Position numbers and translations under genes: made by a program
Source: Macrotis lagotis
Taxonomy: Eukaryota > Chordata > Mammalia > Peramelemorphia > Peramelidae
Direction of reading: 5' to 3'
Length of the DNA stretch: 64,000 bases
NCBI RefSeq assembly: GCF_037893015.1
Contig: NC_133658.1
Span: 11,984,804 to 12,048,803, forward strand
Shown: positions 46,789-58,956 of the stretch, in pieces
Layout of the letters: every line of letters starts with the position of its first letter
Numbering within the stretch: the first letter of the stretch is position 1
The notes under the pieces: generated by a model
Told to the model about the DNA's origin: nothing
Databases searched by the model: none
The model's input: the letters and a program-made list of their open reading frames with translations, nothing else

Positions 46789-47968
46789 GTAAAATATTTG
46801 TGAAGTTAGAAACCCTTTCATCTGATCATCTGATGACCTATAAAAATGACAGTAGTAGGAGGGAGGCGTGTTCAGGTCTGGGGAGGAGGATGGAATCAAG
46901 ATGAGATAGACCAGAATGTCTGAAATTCTGCAGCAGCAGCAAGGCAATGCATTATCTTCAGCTGTCAGCCACCCAATCAAAGCTTGGCTGGGAATTTACA
47001 AAACTCCATCAGCGGCTTAGACTGAATGTCTGCATTTTTGCTCCCAGATAACCACAGCTTCATTGTATGGGTCTTTGCATTCAGGTCATTACCAAGGAAA
47101 TGGGAAAAAATTGCTGACCACACCTCATATCACTTATCCTATATGGTAGAGAGAGTCTGCAAACCAAGATAGGGAAATGCCAGAGGGGGGGACTAACTGT
47201 TGGAACTGGGATGGAATCCTAACTCAAAGGAGTAGGGGAAATATTTAGCATTTTCAATGTAGTTTTGTGAACCCAGAAATAACATTTAACCCTCTTTTTC
47301 GCTCCTCTTCATGCTTTGGACAATCTAACATAGAGAGCTGGGTGTTGAAATAGACTTGAGCTTAGTTATAAGCAGCAAAAGCAAACAAAATAAAACAATT
47401 TTTATATAGATAGGAGAATAGGAGTTAAATAGTTGAGGTCAACTATATTAAAAAAAAAGTCCACTGAACATTAAAAGAATAAGTGAAGGATTCCATGGCC
47501 CAGCCCTCTCATATATGGGTATAAACAGAGTAATTCCTCCCTTGGGGCATCTGCAAGGAATCTTTCTCTCTTTAGTCCATTATACCCCCACTCAGGATTT
47601 ATTCTGCACAAAACTGAGTATATTACACATCCATATCTCAACTTACTGCAAAAGGAAAAAAAAATTGATCAGACTCCATCCTTTACAGTAAAGATAACAA
47701 TATATATCTAAAATATTGAACATTCCTCTCCTTTCCCATTTTCCCTTACCCTAAACATACATCGTAACATATGAAGCAGTGAGAGAAGTTAATAAACACA
47801 TTGAGAAAATATGCAAAATGTTTTCATAGTTGTCCAAAAAATGATACAACCTTTCGATATTTCCAGAGTTTTCCCATTCCTAGCATTAGTTTTTGGATCA
47901 GATTTTTCTAGAAAGAATTTTTGGTTGCTTAGAAAACATAAACATCTTCATTACAAACTGACATTTCA

Positions 47969-48003
<35 letters not shown>

Positions 48004-49185
48004 CAGACATTTATTTTTTTGCCTCTACTCTAATGACCTGCACTGCTCTAGAGGAGATTCCTCTAGGAAAAAAAAATTGGGTTCACAAGATAGGAAAACT
48101 CCTTACCAATAAGATCTGCCTCACCTACATATCTCATGGTAGAGATGCAAAACAAAGTGTAAGTCCCTTGATCCTCCATTCTTGATCCACTGGGGGGTGT
48201 TTTGAGAGGTAAAAATGATGATTAACTAATAATTTTTCTCAGGGAGCATAATTGAATGATTAGGGCAAACTAATCCTTTTTCTCCCACTTCCTAATGATT
48301 TTTCCTTTCTCCATCAATATTACTGAAAGTAAACCACATAGAGTGTCTGACAAGGAATCTAGAAGAAATTGTTACTGAACTAAATAACTATATACTTCAA
48401 ATAAACAGTGATCCGAAATAATCAATTGTATGGACATCTGGAGGAGGGGAATGATACTCCTGGAGTTTATGAAATGAAAATTGAATTGGTGAAATAGAAA
48501 ACAATTCTGTTGACCTTTTTTATTTGATGTGTAGAACATTATTTGGTGGTAGTCATTTGGTTACTATTGAAAAATATTTATTCTATTTTTAATTTAAGGA
48601 ATAAAACAAGTATTTTTATAATATAGTACAATAAAATATTGATTTCACCAGGAAACTGTATATCTAATATGAACAACTTGTTATTCCTTTCAAATGTACA
48701 ACAAAATTATCACATAAATTTCTTTTTTTCATCCTGTCCTAGAGATGGCTACCATTAGATACGCATAGGTGTCTGTGTGTTTGTGTGTATATGTGTGTGT
48801 GAGTATATAATTATTCTATGCATTCTTCTATTTATTAGTTCTTTTGCTGGATACAGACCACCATTTTAAAAATTGGAATAAAAAAATATGTGTATGTATA
48901 TGTGTGAGTGTGTATTCTCCCCCAAATACACTATCTATTCAATTCTTCAATCTACTCAGTGTCCCATGATGCATTCCTCCACCCCATTTTAGTCACATAC
49001 AAAGATTACCAGTGATCTTGCCATCACTCTCATGTTCACCACCTTCAGATTCATGAACTCCAAAATCTTGTCTGCCCCAAATCCATTGCCTTACCAACTT
49101 TCCATCTCACTTATTTCAACAATTCCTATTTCTTCAAACCATAATGTCCAGTCACTTAAGCCCTCAGTTCTCTCCCAGGCCAACA
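46176..49185. other. mostly unassigned sequence with microsatellites and a MIR scrap
   Basis: No gene recognised in 3 kb. A MIR-like antisense scrap is at about 46460-46585, a TA run at 46748-46790, a CA run at about 47969-48000 and a mixed TG tract at about 48770-48805. Small frames across the runs are low-complexity artefacts. Confidence 0.45.
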
Positions 49186-49916
49186 CCCCTGCACTAGTCA
49201 CACTCTAGTCTTCCTCTAATGAAACTTTAGGGAACCAGATTAAATTCTCTTGCATCCCTGAGCCCTTATCATAATGCAAATACCTTGCCACAGCACATAT
49301 TTTGATGATCCAGTCATCCTCCAATTTTATTTGTACAGAGAGACAGTTGAATGAAGGGAGAGTAAATCATAAAACATTTCTGGCTTAGTCTACTATAAAT
49401 TTAGACTCAATAATTACAAGTGGGTCAATACCCCTGCTGGGCACCCCTTCTTGACCTCATTGATTATGTGACTGTGCTAAGTTTCAGGAACTACACTACA
49501 CTATTGTTTGCAGCAATTCTTCCAAAGCTTTTAATTCCTTCTCAAATTTTTCAACTCTCCTCCCTCCGCAACCCTCTCAAATGACAAATTTGTCCCATGT
49601 TTACAGAAAAACTTATGATCTGCATCCAAGAGCTCTTCTTTCATCTTTATTCATCATCTCAGAACATTTAGATGCCTCTACCTGTTCCCCTTCTCCCATG
49701 TCTCCCATGAAGATGTGACTCTTTTCCTTGTCAGTGGAAATTCTTCTACTCACACAATGGACACAATTCATTTCACCTCATACAATGGATTCTTTACTGT
49801 GTCTTTTCCATTCACTTACTTATATAAACACCCACCCACTCACTGTCTAATGGATGCTTTCTTATTACCTACAACCATGACCATGACTCCTTCATCTTCA
49901 AAAAATACTCACTTGA

Positions 49917-50067
49917 AGGGATGTCTAGGTGGCACGGTGGATAAAGCACCGGCCCTGAAGTCAGGAAACCTAATTTCAAATCTGGCCTCAGACACTTCAT
50001 TATTACCCAGCTGTGTGACTTCGGGCAAGTCACTTAATCCCATTTCCTTGAAAAAAACAAACAAACC
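49917..50067 (+). repeat. WSINE1-like SINE inserted in L2
   Basis: A complete copy with a tail 'aaaaaaacaaacaaacc'. The 13 bp duplication AATACTCACTTGA at 49904-49916 and 50068-50080 is perfect, and the L2 sequence continues after it. Confidence 0.96.
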
Positions 50068-50155
50068 AATACTCACTTGAGCTTTGGCCTTTATGGCTAA
50101 ACTCCTTGAAAAAGTCAACTGCAATAGATGTCTATTTTCTCTCCTTTCTCTCTTT

Positions 50156-51066
50156 TTCAATAATTTTATATTTAACATTTTTAAAAACTTGAGTTTTGAT
50201 TTCTTTCTCTTTATCCAGTATCTCCCTCACTCACTGAGAAAGCAAGCAGTATGCAATAATTATTCATGCAAAATAACGCAAATCATATTTTCATATTAGC
50301 CATGTTGTTAAAATAACAAAAAAATGAAATGATTATATTTCAATTTTTGCTCAGATTTCTTTGCTTCTCTTTTTTGGAGATGGAGGATTTTTCATCATTA
50401 GTTCTTCAGAATCTTTTTGGATTATTGAAATGCTAAGACTAGTTAAATCTTTTATAGTTGATCATTGCATGAATATTGTGTTTGCTGTGTAATATGATCT
50501 CCTGGTTCTATTCACTTCACTTTGCATCAATTCATATAGGTCTTCCCAGAGTTTTTGTTTCCTGAAATTATTTTCATAGTATCTTATACCCCAATAATAT
50601 TATATCACAATCACATGATGACATGATGCAACTTGCTTATCCATTCACCAAATAAGCATGTGTTCAATTGCTAATTCTTTGTCATCACAAAAGAGCTGCT
50701 ATAAATAATTTATATATATATATGTATATATATATGTACATCTCTATCTCTATCTCTATCTCTATCTCTATCTCTATCTCTATCTCTATTTATATCATCT
50801 AGCTAGCTAGCTAGCTAACTACCTATCTCCTATTCTTTTTTCTTTAAATTCTTTGAGATACAGACCTAGTAGTGGTATTATTGTGTGAAAGCGTATATAG
50901 AGTTTATTGTCCTTTGGCCATAATTCCAAATATTTTTCCAGAATGGTTGAACCAATTCAAAACTCCAGCGACATTGCATTAAATTCCATTTTCTCTGTGT
51001 CCTCTTTAGCATTTGTTGTTTTCCTGAAAGATGGGGAACAGTAATTCATATTTATTTTAATAAATA
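50156..51066 (-). mobile_element. 5'-truncated L1 3' end inserted in L2
   Basis: On the minus strand this is the L1 3' UTR and the end of ORF2 ('tagacctagtagtggtattatt'-type landmark near 50865 on the plus strand). A perfect 11 bp duplication TTTCTCTCTTT at 50145-50155 and 51067-51077 flanks it, and L2 RT sequence resumes immediately after. A microsatellite at 50716-50815 has expanded inside it. Confidence 0.85.
50716..50815. repeat. TATCTC hexanucleotide microsatellite with TAGC tract
   Basis: A TA run, then about eight TATCTC units (50737-50788), then TAGC tetramers (about 50798-50816). Confidence 0.95.
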
Positions 51067-51871
51067 TTTCTCTCTTTAGTAGATCTCACTCATTTTAGTC
51101 TGGTTTCTGACCATAACTTTCCAGCAAAACTATCCTTAATGTTACTAATATTGTTATTGTAGAATTCAATGACTTCACAGTCCACTTTCTTATTTACCTC
51201 TCTGTATTCATTGACACCATCATTCAACCTTTTGTTTGCTATTTCTTCTTTCTGAATATTTGAAACATCATAGATTCCTCCTTCTCAGTCTCTTTGACAG
51301 AATCCTCACCCAGGTTATAGCCTCTAATTGCAGGTTTAGCATATAGTTCAATTCTAGAATCGAGTTATTTTCCCCCTCCCTTTATTCAGTTTTATTTGGG
51401 GATGTCATCAGTTTCCATGATGGACTTCATTACTTTTTTTTTTATGCTGATGATGCTTAGGAAGATGTCTTCACAACTCCAGGCACAGCACTCTATCTAT
51501 TTGTACCTTCTAGTTGCCTCTTAAACCACCTTGCCTTCTACACAGATACACCACACACACACACAAACACACATAAAGATGTAAACATAAGAAACTACAT
51601 TGGTTCTCTCTTACCTTCAGATACAAAAATAAAAATCCTTTAAATGGTACACAAAGATTTTCATTACCCACTCATCCCAACCTTTCCAGTCTTCTTATAT
51701 ACTACTTTCTGCCACATATTCTTTGATCACATTAAACTGATTCCCTTGTTTTTCCACTAATAAGACACTCCATATTTTCAGATGTGGGCATTTTCTCTCA
51801 TAGTCTCTCATATGTAGAATGCCCCACTTCTGTTTTCCATCAACATCCTACTAAAATTCCATGTTCTAGAG

Positions 51872-52070
51872 TAGGTGTTTCTAACCCATGGCCCATGGGC
51901 CACATGTGACCTTCAAAGCCCATTCATGTGCTATTAGTATATGTTATTATGATATTCATTGGTAATATGGGGTGCATTGTGGCAATAAATAAATGTTAAA
52001 TTGTATATGGAAACTTGATAAGTTTTTGTCGTATGGTAGCCCACAATTACTAAGAGTTTGGCCACCCATG
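51872..52070 (+). mobile_element. hAT-like miniature DNA transposon in L2
   Basis: This is a 199 bp block with the L2 sequence continuing on both sides. The right end, read inward from the other strand, begins 'catgggtggccaaactc', close to the hAT terminal form 'CAGGGGTGGCCAAAC'. The left end ('taggtgtttctaacccatgg') is a worn partner. Flanks TTCTAGAG (51864-51871) and TTCATTAG (52071-52078) agree at only five of eight bases, as expected of an old 8 bp hAT duplication. There is no transposase. Strand is arbitrary. Confidence 0.5.
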
Positions 52071-52141
52071 TTCATTAGTAAATCTCTCCCCAAACTTTTT
52101 ATTTCTTAATGACTCTGTCTTTTAATTGTGTCTGTTTATCC

Positions 52142-52376
52142 GATAACTAGGTGGCAGAGTTGAAGGGACACTGGTCCTGGGGTCAGGAGAACTTCAATTC
52201 CAATTGGCTATCATATGCTTATAGTGTCACTTTGGACAAGTCTTTTTGTTTCAATTCTTCATCTGTAAAATAAGTTGGAGAAGGAAATGGCAAACCACTC
52301 CAGTGTCTGTACAAAGAAAACTCCAAATGTAGTCATAAAGAGTCAGATGCAACTGAAATGATTGAACAGCAACAAT
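52142..52376 (+). repeat. MAR1-type SINE
   Basis: Head 'aactaggtggcagagttg', then 'gtcctggggtcaggagaac', 'ttggagaaggaaatggcaaa', 'ccactccagtgtctgtac', 'agagtcagatgcaactgaaa' and an 'aacagcaacaa' end: a nearly complete sense copy. Confidence 0.85.
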
Positions 52377-52379
52377 TTA

Positions 52380-52719
52380 TCTGAGGAATTTTATTCAAAG
52401 TAATACATTTTCTTTTAGGATAGTACAAAACTAAATGATTGTTAATTTATTCAATTATAATGTTTTCCCACAAATCTATTATTTACAGAAATAGGAACTT
52501 TGCTTTTATTGAGAAACTTAAGGGTGGTTGGCAATAAATATCATTTTCCCCCATATCACAGTCATCTTTTTTTATATTTCCTTTGAAATTTAACAATAAT
52601 GTGATATAAGAAATATTAATGTACCTTCTTCCTATTTCTCTTTAACTCTAAATTTAAAAACTGGAGATATTCCTAAGTGAACAGAAGATGATTCTATACT
52701 GAGACCACATAGTAGATTT

Positions 52720-52775
<56 letters not shown>

Positions 52776-53460
52776 GTGTGTATACATTCAATTGTATATA
52801 CATATATATTATATATATTTCACATTATATATTCTACAATTACATATATATATATATATGTATATTCTACAATTCTACAACATTATTTGAAAGTTCATTT
52901 TCCTTCTTACTTCTTTAGGCCTTTCTGAATCACAGTGGAAAATAATTAAATTCTAAAATGCAAACAGCACCAGCATCTCTGTCTCCTAAACACACAACAC
53001 CTGTATTGATGTTTAGATGGTTGACTGCTAAACAAGATGCCTTACCCAGGAGAATCTTAGGTTTAGATGGGAGGTTCTTCTCTAGGATTGGCCAAAATAA
53101 ATATGAACAGATGGTAGCCGTATGAGGAGCTTTCATGTTCAAAATTACCATTTTGAATATATTTTCCTAAATAGTCCAGAAGGCACTAGATTATTTGGAT
53201 TTAAGTTGTGAATGGTCCATACTTTCTTCTGCTATTTGTCTTATGCAGACCCAAGAAAACACAGACACATAAACACACTAAAATTTACAGGGAAAGCTGT
53301 ATTATTATGCTTTAGAAAGCTGATTTTTCCTTTTAAACCTAAAATATCAGAAATCAATCTACAATCTAGTCTAGGATTCTAATTATATTAGCATGGGGAA
53401 TTCCTAATTTGGTTATTATCTCTAATATATTTACATTTTAATCTAATATATTTGTTTAAT
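52380..53460. other. unassigned sequence with a TA microsatellite
   Basis: No gene recognised. A long TA run occupies about 52726-52772, followed by degenerate TA/AT sequence to about 52865. Confidence 0.4.
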
Positions 53461-53464
53461 GTGT

Positions 53465-53826
53465 TGAATAGTTCCCAGAGAGATTAGGTGATTTGCTTAG
53501 AATCACACAGATATTAATAATGTTTGTCCAGTTGAATAAGACCACGACATCGGGGACATGATGCCATGACAAGCACGTGAATTGGATTTGAGTGATGGGG
53601 GACTGTGCTAAGTACCCAGCCTGACTTTCTCCTCCAGATTCATCTAGGTCCAAAAGACAGATATGAATCAGGATGACTGGAGTGACCGTGGATATGAAGC
53701 AATCAGGGTGAAGTGATTTGGCCAAGGTCACCCAGTGAGTAAGCTGTAAGTGTCTGAGGCCGGCTTCAAATTCCCATCTTCCTGAATCCAAGGTGCTCTA
53801 TCCATTGAACCATCTAGCTAACCCCA
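53465..53826 (-). repeat. full-length long SINE: tRNA head plus LINE-like body and tail
   Basis: On the minus strand it starts with a tRNA-like head ('gctagatggttcaatgg' at the right end), passes a MIR-like core ('cactcactgggtgacc'), then a unique body ('cagtcatcctgattcatatc', 'ggaggagaaagtcaggct', 'cactcaaatccaattcacg', 'catggcatcatg') and ends near 'ggacaaacat' at the left edge. At about 360 bp it is longer than the WSINE1-like class. The body also occurs at 1710-1903, 40120-40335 and 62722-62935, and a related stretch lies in the 5' part of the LINE at 56290-61480. Confidence 0.8.
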
Positions 53827-53829
53827 CAG

Positions 53830-54185
53830 AGATAATATGTCAGAAGAAAGACCGGAACATACATTTTCATGACTTCAAACATCAATTTGTAGGTTTTCTC
53901 TTTTGGTCTATTTCTCTTATTCCCATTAAAATTACTCATATGGACATGCTCTCAGTTACCTCTAAATGGACAGGGCATGATTAGAATGATAAGGGAAAGG
54001 ACAGTTTGCCACAGATGCCTACTGGCTTAATTGAGTATATGTTAAAAAAAACATTTTAAATTTTTCATTAGGGTATTGGCATTTCCCTCCAGAGTTTTTC
54101 AATTCAGTGAATTTTCTCTCCACATGAAACTCTCTGCAATGAGATTTGGGGAATTTATTCACTTCATGGACACTCAATCTCCCTG
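53830..54185. other. unassigned non-coding sequence
   Basis: No gene or repeat recognised. Confidence 0.35.
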
Positions 54186-54189
54186 AGGC

Positions 54190-54800
54190 CATGAACATAT
54201 CCCTTTCTTTCTACAGCACATTTTCCTCATCTGTCCATCTAGACTTTACACAACTGTGACCAAACTATACCTAAGGCACAATGATGATTATGTTATCTCT
54301 CTGATCATGAAACAGTGACTCCCTGGGAATTTTAGAGTGAAATCCCAATTCTTTTGCCCAACATTGAAAACCCTCTTCAATATGATATCAACATGGAGTG
54401 GAAAGAGAGCTAAATTCAGAGTCAGAGTACCAAGGCTCACCTACCATTTATTCTGATTATTATCCATGGGACTTTGGGCAACTCATGTAATATATCTGGA
54501 TTCCCAGGCTTTTATCTGGAAATTAAGAAGGCCATTCAATGGATTTTGCTTTTGCTCCCAACTCTAGATCTATTACCCTCTAATTTTACCTGTCATTCCC
54601 CTTACATTGAGTTGAGTTCGATCTTCTCCATCTAGGTTTCTATAGACCTAGACCCAGATGCATGGAACACAAAACTCTAGTTCCCTTCAAGATTCAACTT
54701 AATGCTGCCTATTAAAATCATGATGCCTTCTATGACACCCCAGATGTTAGTGACCTCCACCAACCCAAAGTATTTGCAAACATATCTCTTTTCCTGGTAT
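54190..54800 (+). repeat. L2-type LINE 3' fragment with a MIR-like SINE inside
   Basis: The outer parts resemble L2 3' sequence ('gaaacagtgactccctggga', 'ttcaagattcaacttaatg'). The middle (about 54395-54590) is a sense MIR/THER-like SINE: 'gagtggaaagagagctaaat', 'tgggactttgggcaactc', ending 'caactctagatctattac'. All parts are old. Confidence 0.5.
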
Positions 54801-54932
54801 AGAGTAGGGGCTTGCTGACTTGTTGCTATGAGTAACCACATATTTGGAGTATAACCCTATGAAGACCTAGCATTAAGTTGAAGTGAAAGGAATGGTAGGC
54901 AGAACTGATGTAAAAGAATGTATTCTAGACTT

Positions 54933-55082
54933 TTTTGTTGTTTTTTGTAGGGCAATGGAGTTAAGTGGCTTGCCCAAGGCCACACAGCTAGGGAATTATT
55001 AAGTGTCTGAGCCTGGATTTGAACCCAGGGACTCCTGGCTTGAGGACCATTGCTCTATCCACTGCACCACCTAGCCACCCCC
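54933..55082 (-). repeat. WSINE1-like SINE
   Basis: Reversed copy: T-rich tail at the left, 'agggcaatggagttaag', 'gattatttgaacccag'-type core, head 'ccacctagccacccc' at the right. Flanks at 54921-54932 and 55083-55094 (TAYTCTAGACTT) match at 11 of 12 bases. Confidence 0.95.
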
Positions 55083-55094
55083 TACTCTAGACTT

Positions 55095-56285
55095 CTAATG
55101 AAAAGATCAGGATTCTAGGCCTATCTCTAAGACTTATATGTTGCTGAATCATTGTTCTATCTGGACCTTGATTTTCACACATCTGCAAAAAATTGAGACT
55201 AGTCCTTTTTCCCAAGACCTCTTGTTCAATGAGTCTGCAATTCTGGCTCTGTTGTATGCTCCTGGATATCTACTGCTTTATTGCCCTCAAAAGTGATCCT
55301 TCCCCTCTATTTCTGCTCCTGGTTAAAGAACCCACAGACTCCTCCAAATCCAAAAAGAGGAAAAACATAAAATCTGATGATTAAGTTGAGTAGAGTTAGA
55401 TGTTTTTTTCTCTTCCATCTGGAACAGTCATCTTGACTGACCCATTGAGAATGAAATGCCAATGTTAGTAAACCAGCATTATTGTCTTTGTTGTTTTTGA
55501 GATGAAAGAGACAATTAACTTATTTGGGGTTAAACTAAAAGTATTGTTATTATAAAATAAGAAGCTATATACAAGTGGTATTTCTCCTGGTAGTGATGGA
55601 TGTGTTTACATCCACAAAGCTCTGATAACACTCCTGGGCTGCTACTCCCTAATGTGCTCTTCTAGGCCATTTTTTTTAGAGATGAACAAGAAAAGTGTTT
55701 ATGCAAATTTCTTGGTGACCAATTGAGTTATAAAATTGATGGAAATCATCCATTCAGCAATTCTGGCTGCCAGAGGACTCCATAGCATCCATAATTATCA
55801 CTCCAAATTTTCAAGTGCATACCTTAGGATAATCCTAGCTATTTATCATTTCTCCTTGCTATTTCCAAATGAATTCATCTGACAGATTTAATATTTTAGA
55901 TTTTGACCCTGTGAAACAAAATATCATAAGAGCACAGGTCGCAATAAGGATTGGACAGGTCATCTAGTCTATTTTGGCAGGAAACTTCTCAGAATCCTCA
56001 GATAGGCAGGGTAATATTCATTCCAAGAATTAAAGGAAGAATCCGAAGGCTCTGGTAGAGAGGATTTTGAGGTTCCCTGAGAACATGGAAATAAGTTGTT
56101 TATGTGCAATTTTATGACAACTAATATGACATAAATTACATAATAGCTGCTTCTTTAGAGGATTTGTAATCTAATTGTTGGGGGAATCTGAACTAAATTC
56201 AAATTTCATCCCATCCAGACCTACTTATATTAAGTGATATTATTCATAACCCTCTATAAATTCTCCATAGTGGACACACTTAACA
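55095..56285. other. unassigned non-coding sequence
   Basis: No gene or specific repeat recognised in about 1.2 kb. Confidence 0.4.
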
Positions 56286-57766
56286 TGTCGAGGTTTTCGA
56301 TTTTTTTTGATGGTTTGTTCATTGTCCTTCATTGTTGGAGAAGACAAAATGGTATCACTACATTTGAGACAAAGGACAGTGTGTCTGACTATGTCTGACC
56401 AAACCAATATGATCTTGGAAAACTCTACCACAGGTCAGGCACAAATAGTCCATGTGATCATCTGGGGTGCATACTCCAAACTTATGGATGCCATGTTTCC
56501 TTTGAGATGCTTCAATTCTGCCTTGTTGATGAGGTTATTCCATGCTGGGTGGTCTGGTGGCAGTCTCTCCCATGCTTCACAATCAATTCCAAAGTACTTA
56601 AGAGAGAACTTTGGGGTGTCCTTGTATTACACTTTCTGACACTTGTGAGTACTTGCATTCTGTGAGTTCTCCCTATAATAGTCTTTTTGGTAAGGCTACT
56701 TCTGACATTCTAACAATGTATCCAGCCCATTATAGTTGCAGTCTCTGTAGTAATGTTGGAATGCTAAACAGTTTAGCTTGAAAAAGGACCTCAGTGTCTG
56801 CTATCTTCTCCTTCCAGGTGATCTTCAAAATCTTCCTATAATAATTTAAATGGAAATGATTTATTTTCCTGACATAGCACTGGTAGAATGTATAGATTTC
56901 ATAGGCATATAGCAATGAGGTGAGCACAACAGCCCTGAAGACCTTCAATTTGGTCATTAGTCTGATACATCCCACATATTTATTTAGAGCTTCCTAAATA
57001 CTGAGTTAGCTCTGGCAATGTGTGGGTTAACCTCATTGTCAATGTCAACTTCATTAGAAAGGACAAGGTCAAGGTGAGTGACCTTGTCCACAGTCCTCGA
57101 AACTCCATTTGCTATAATCGATGGATCCACATATGGATGGTGTTGTGTTGGCTGATGGAGCACCTGTGTTTTCTTGGTGATAATTGTTAGACCAAAATGA
57201 TCACAAGCAGCAGAGAATAGATCCATACTTTCTTATGTCTCACCTTCAGAGGATGCATTGAGGGCACATTCATCTGAAAACAATATCATTCACTAACTCT
57301 TTCTCTACTTTAGTTTTGGCTTGTAGCCTTTTCAAGGTGAAGAATTAGCCATCATGTAATAGGTGACCTTGAGGTCATATTCATCCTCAGTGAAGGTATT
57401 TGATAACATGGCTGAAAGCATCATGCTATAAAGTATGGGAGCAAGGACACATCCTTGTTTCACTCCATTGGTGACTATGAAATCTCAAAAGCATCGTCCA
57501 CTATCCAGAAACCCAGCCATGCTTGCCATCATGGAACTGGTGATACTGATGAACTTCTCTGGGCAAACAAATTTTGACATATTTTTCCATACACTATCAA
57601 AACTAGTGGTGTCAAAGACCGTAGATCTATAAATGTTGTATACAGACCACTGTTCTGTTCCTGGCATTTTTTTCCTGGAGGAGTTGGGCAGCATAAATCA
57701 TGTTGACTATTCTTTGACCCTTTCTGATGTCACACTGGCTTTCTTTTTTTCACTGAATATGGTGAC

Positions 57767-57772
57767 TTTATT
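57767..57772 (-). terminator. polyadenylation signal of the GAPDH retrocopy
   Basis: AATAAA on the minus strand, about 20 bases before the A tail. It was copied from the parent mRNA. Confidence 0.85.
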
Positions 57773-57948
57773 GATGGTACACAATAAAGGACTCTAGACT
57801 TCTCCCCCCTACAGGGGTGCTTTGGGACAAGGATGTGAATGGGGCACAGGATCCCTGGTAGAGGAACGCATGTTAGGGATGTGGGCTCCCCAGTGATGTA
57901 ACTTTTTTTTTTTGCCTGGGGATGAAGATTCATCCATGGCTTCCCATT

Positions 57949-58956
<1,008 letters not shown>

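Larger units (their letters stand above)
49190..52140 (+). repeat. L2 LINE copy carrying three later insertions
   Basis: L2 landmarks appear in order on the plus strand: 'ccatgaagatgtgactct' (49706), 'ctaaactccttgaaaaag' (50098), 'agtctggtttctgaccat' (51096), 'ctccttctcagtctctttga' (51280), 'cacccaggttatagcctcta' (51308), 'tatgctgatgatgct' near 51442, encoding the YADDA form of the RT active site, and the 3' part 'cctttccagtcttcttatat', 'gggcattttctctcatagtc' (51680-51810). A SINE, an L1 and a hAT-like element interrupt it. Many stops make it an old, inert copy; the part left of 49440 is weakly supported. Confidence 0.75.

Noticed and set aside
47811-48185. 124-codon plus-strand frame
   Set aside because: It contains a His-Thr run from the CA microsatellite and has no recognisable domain.
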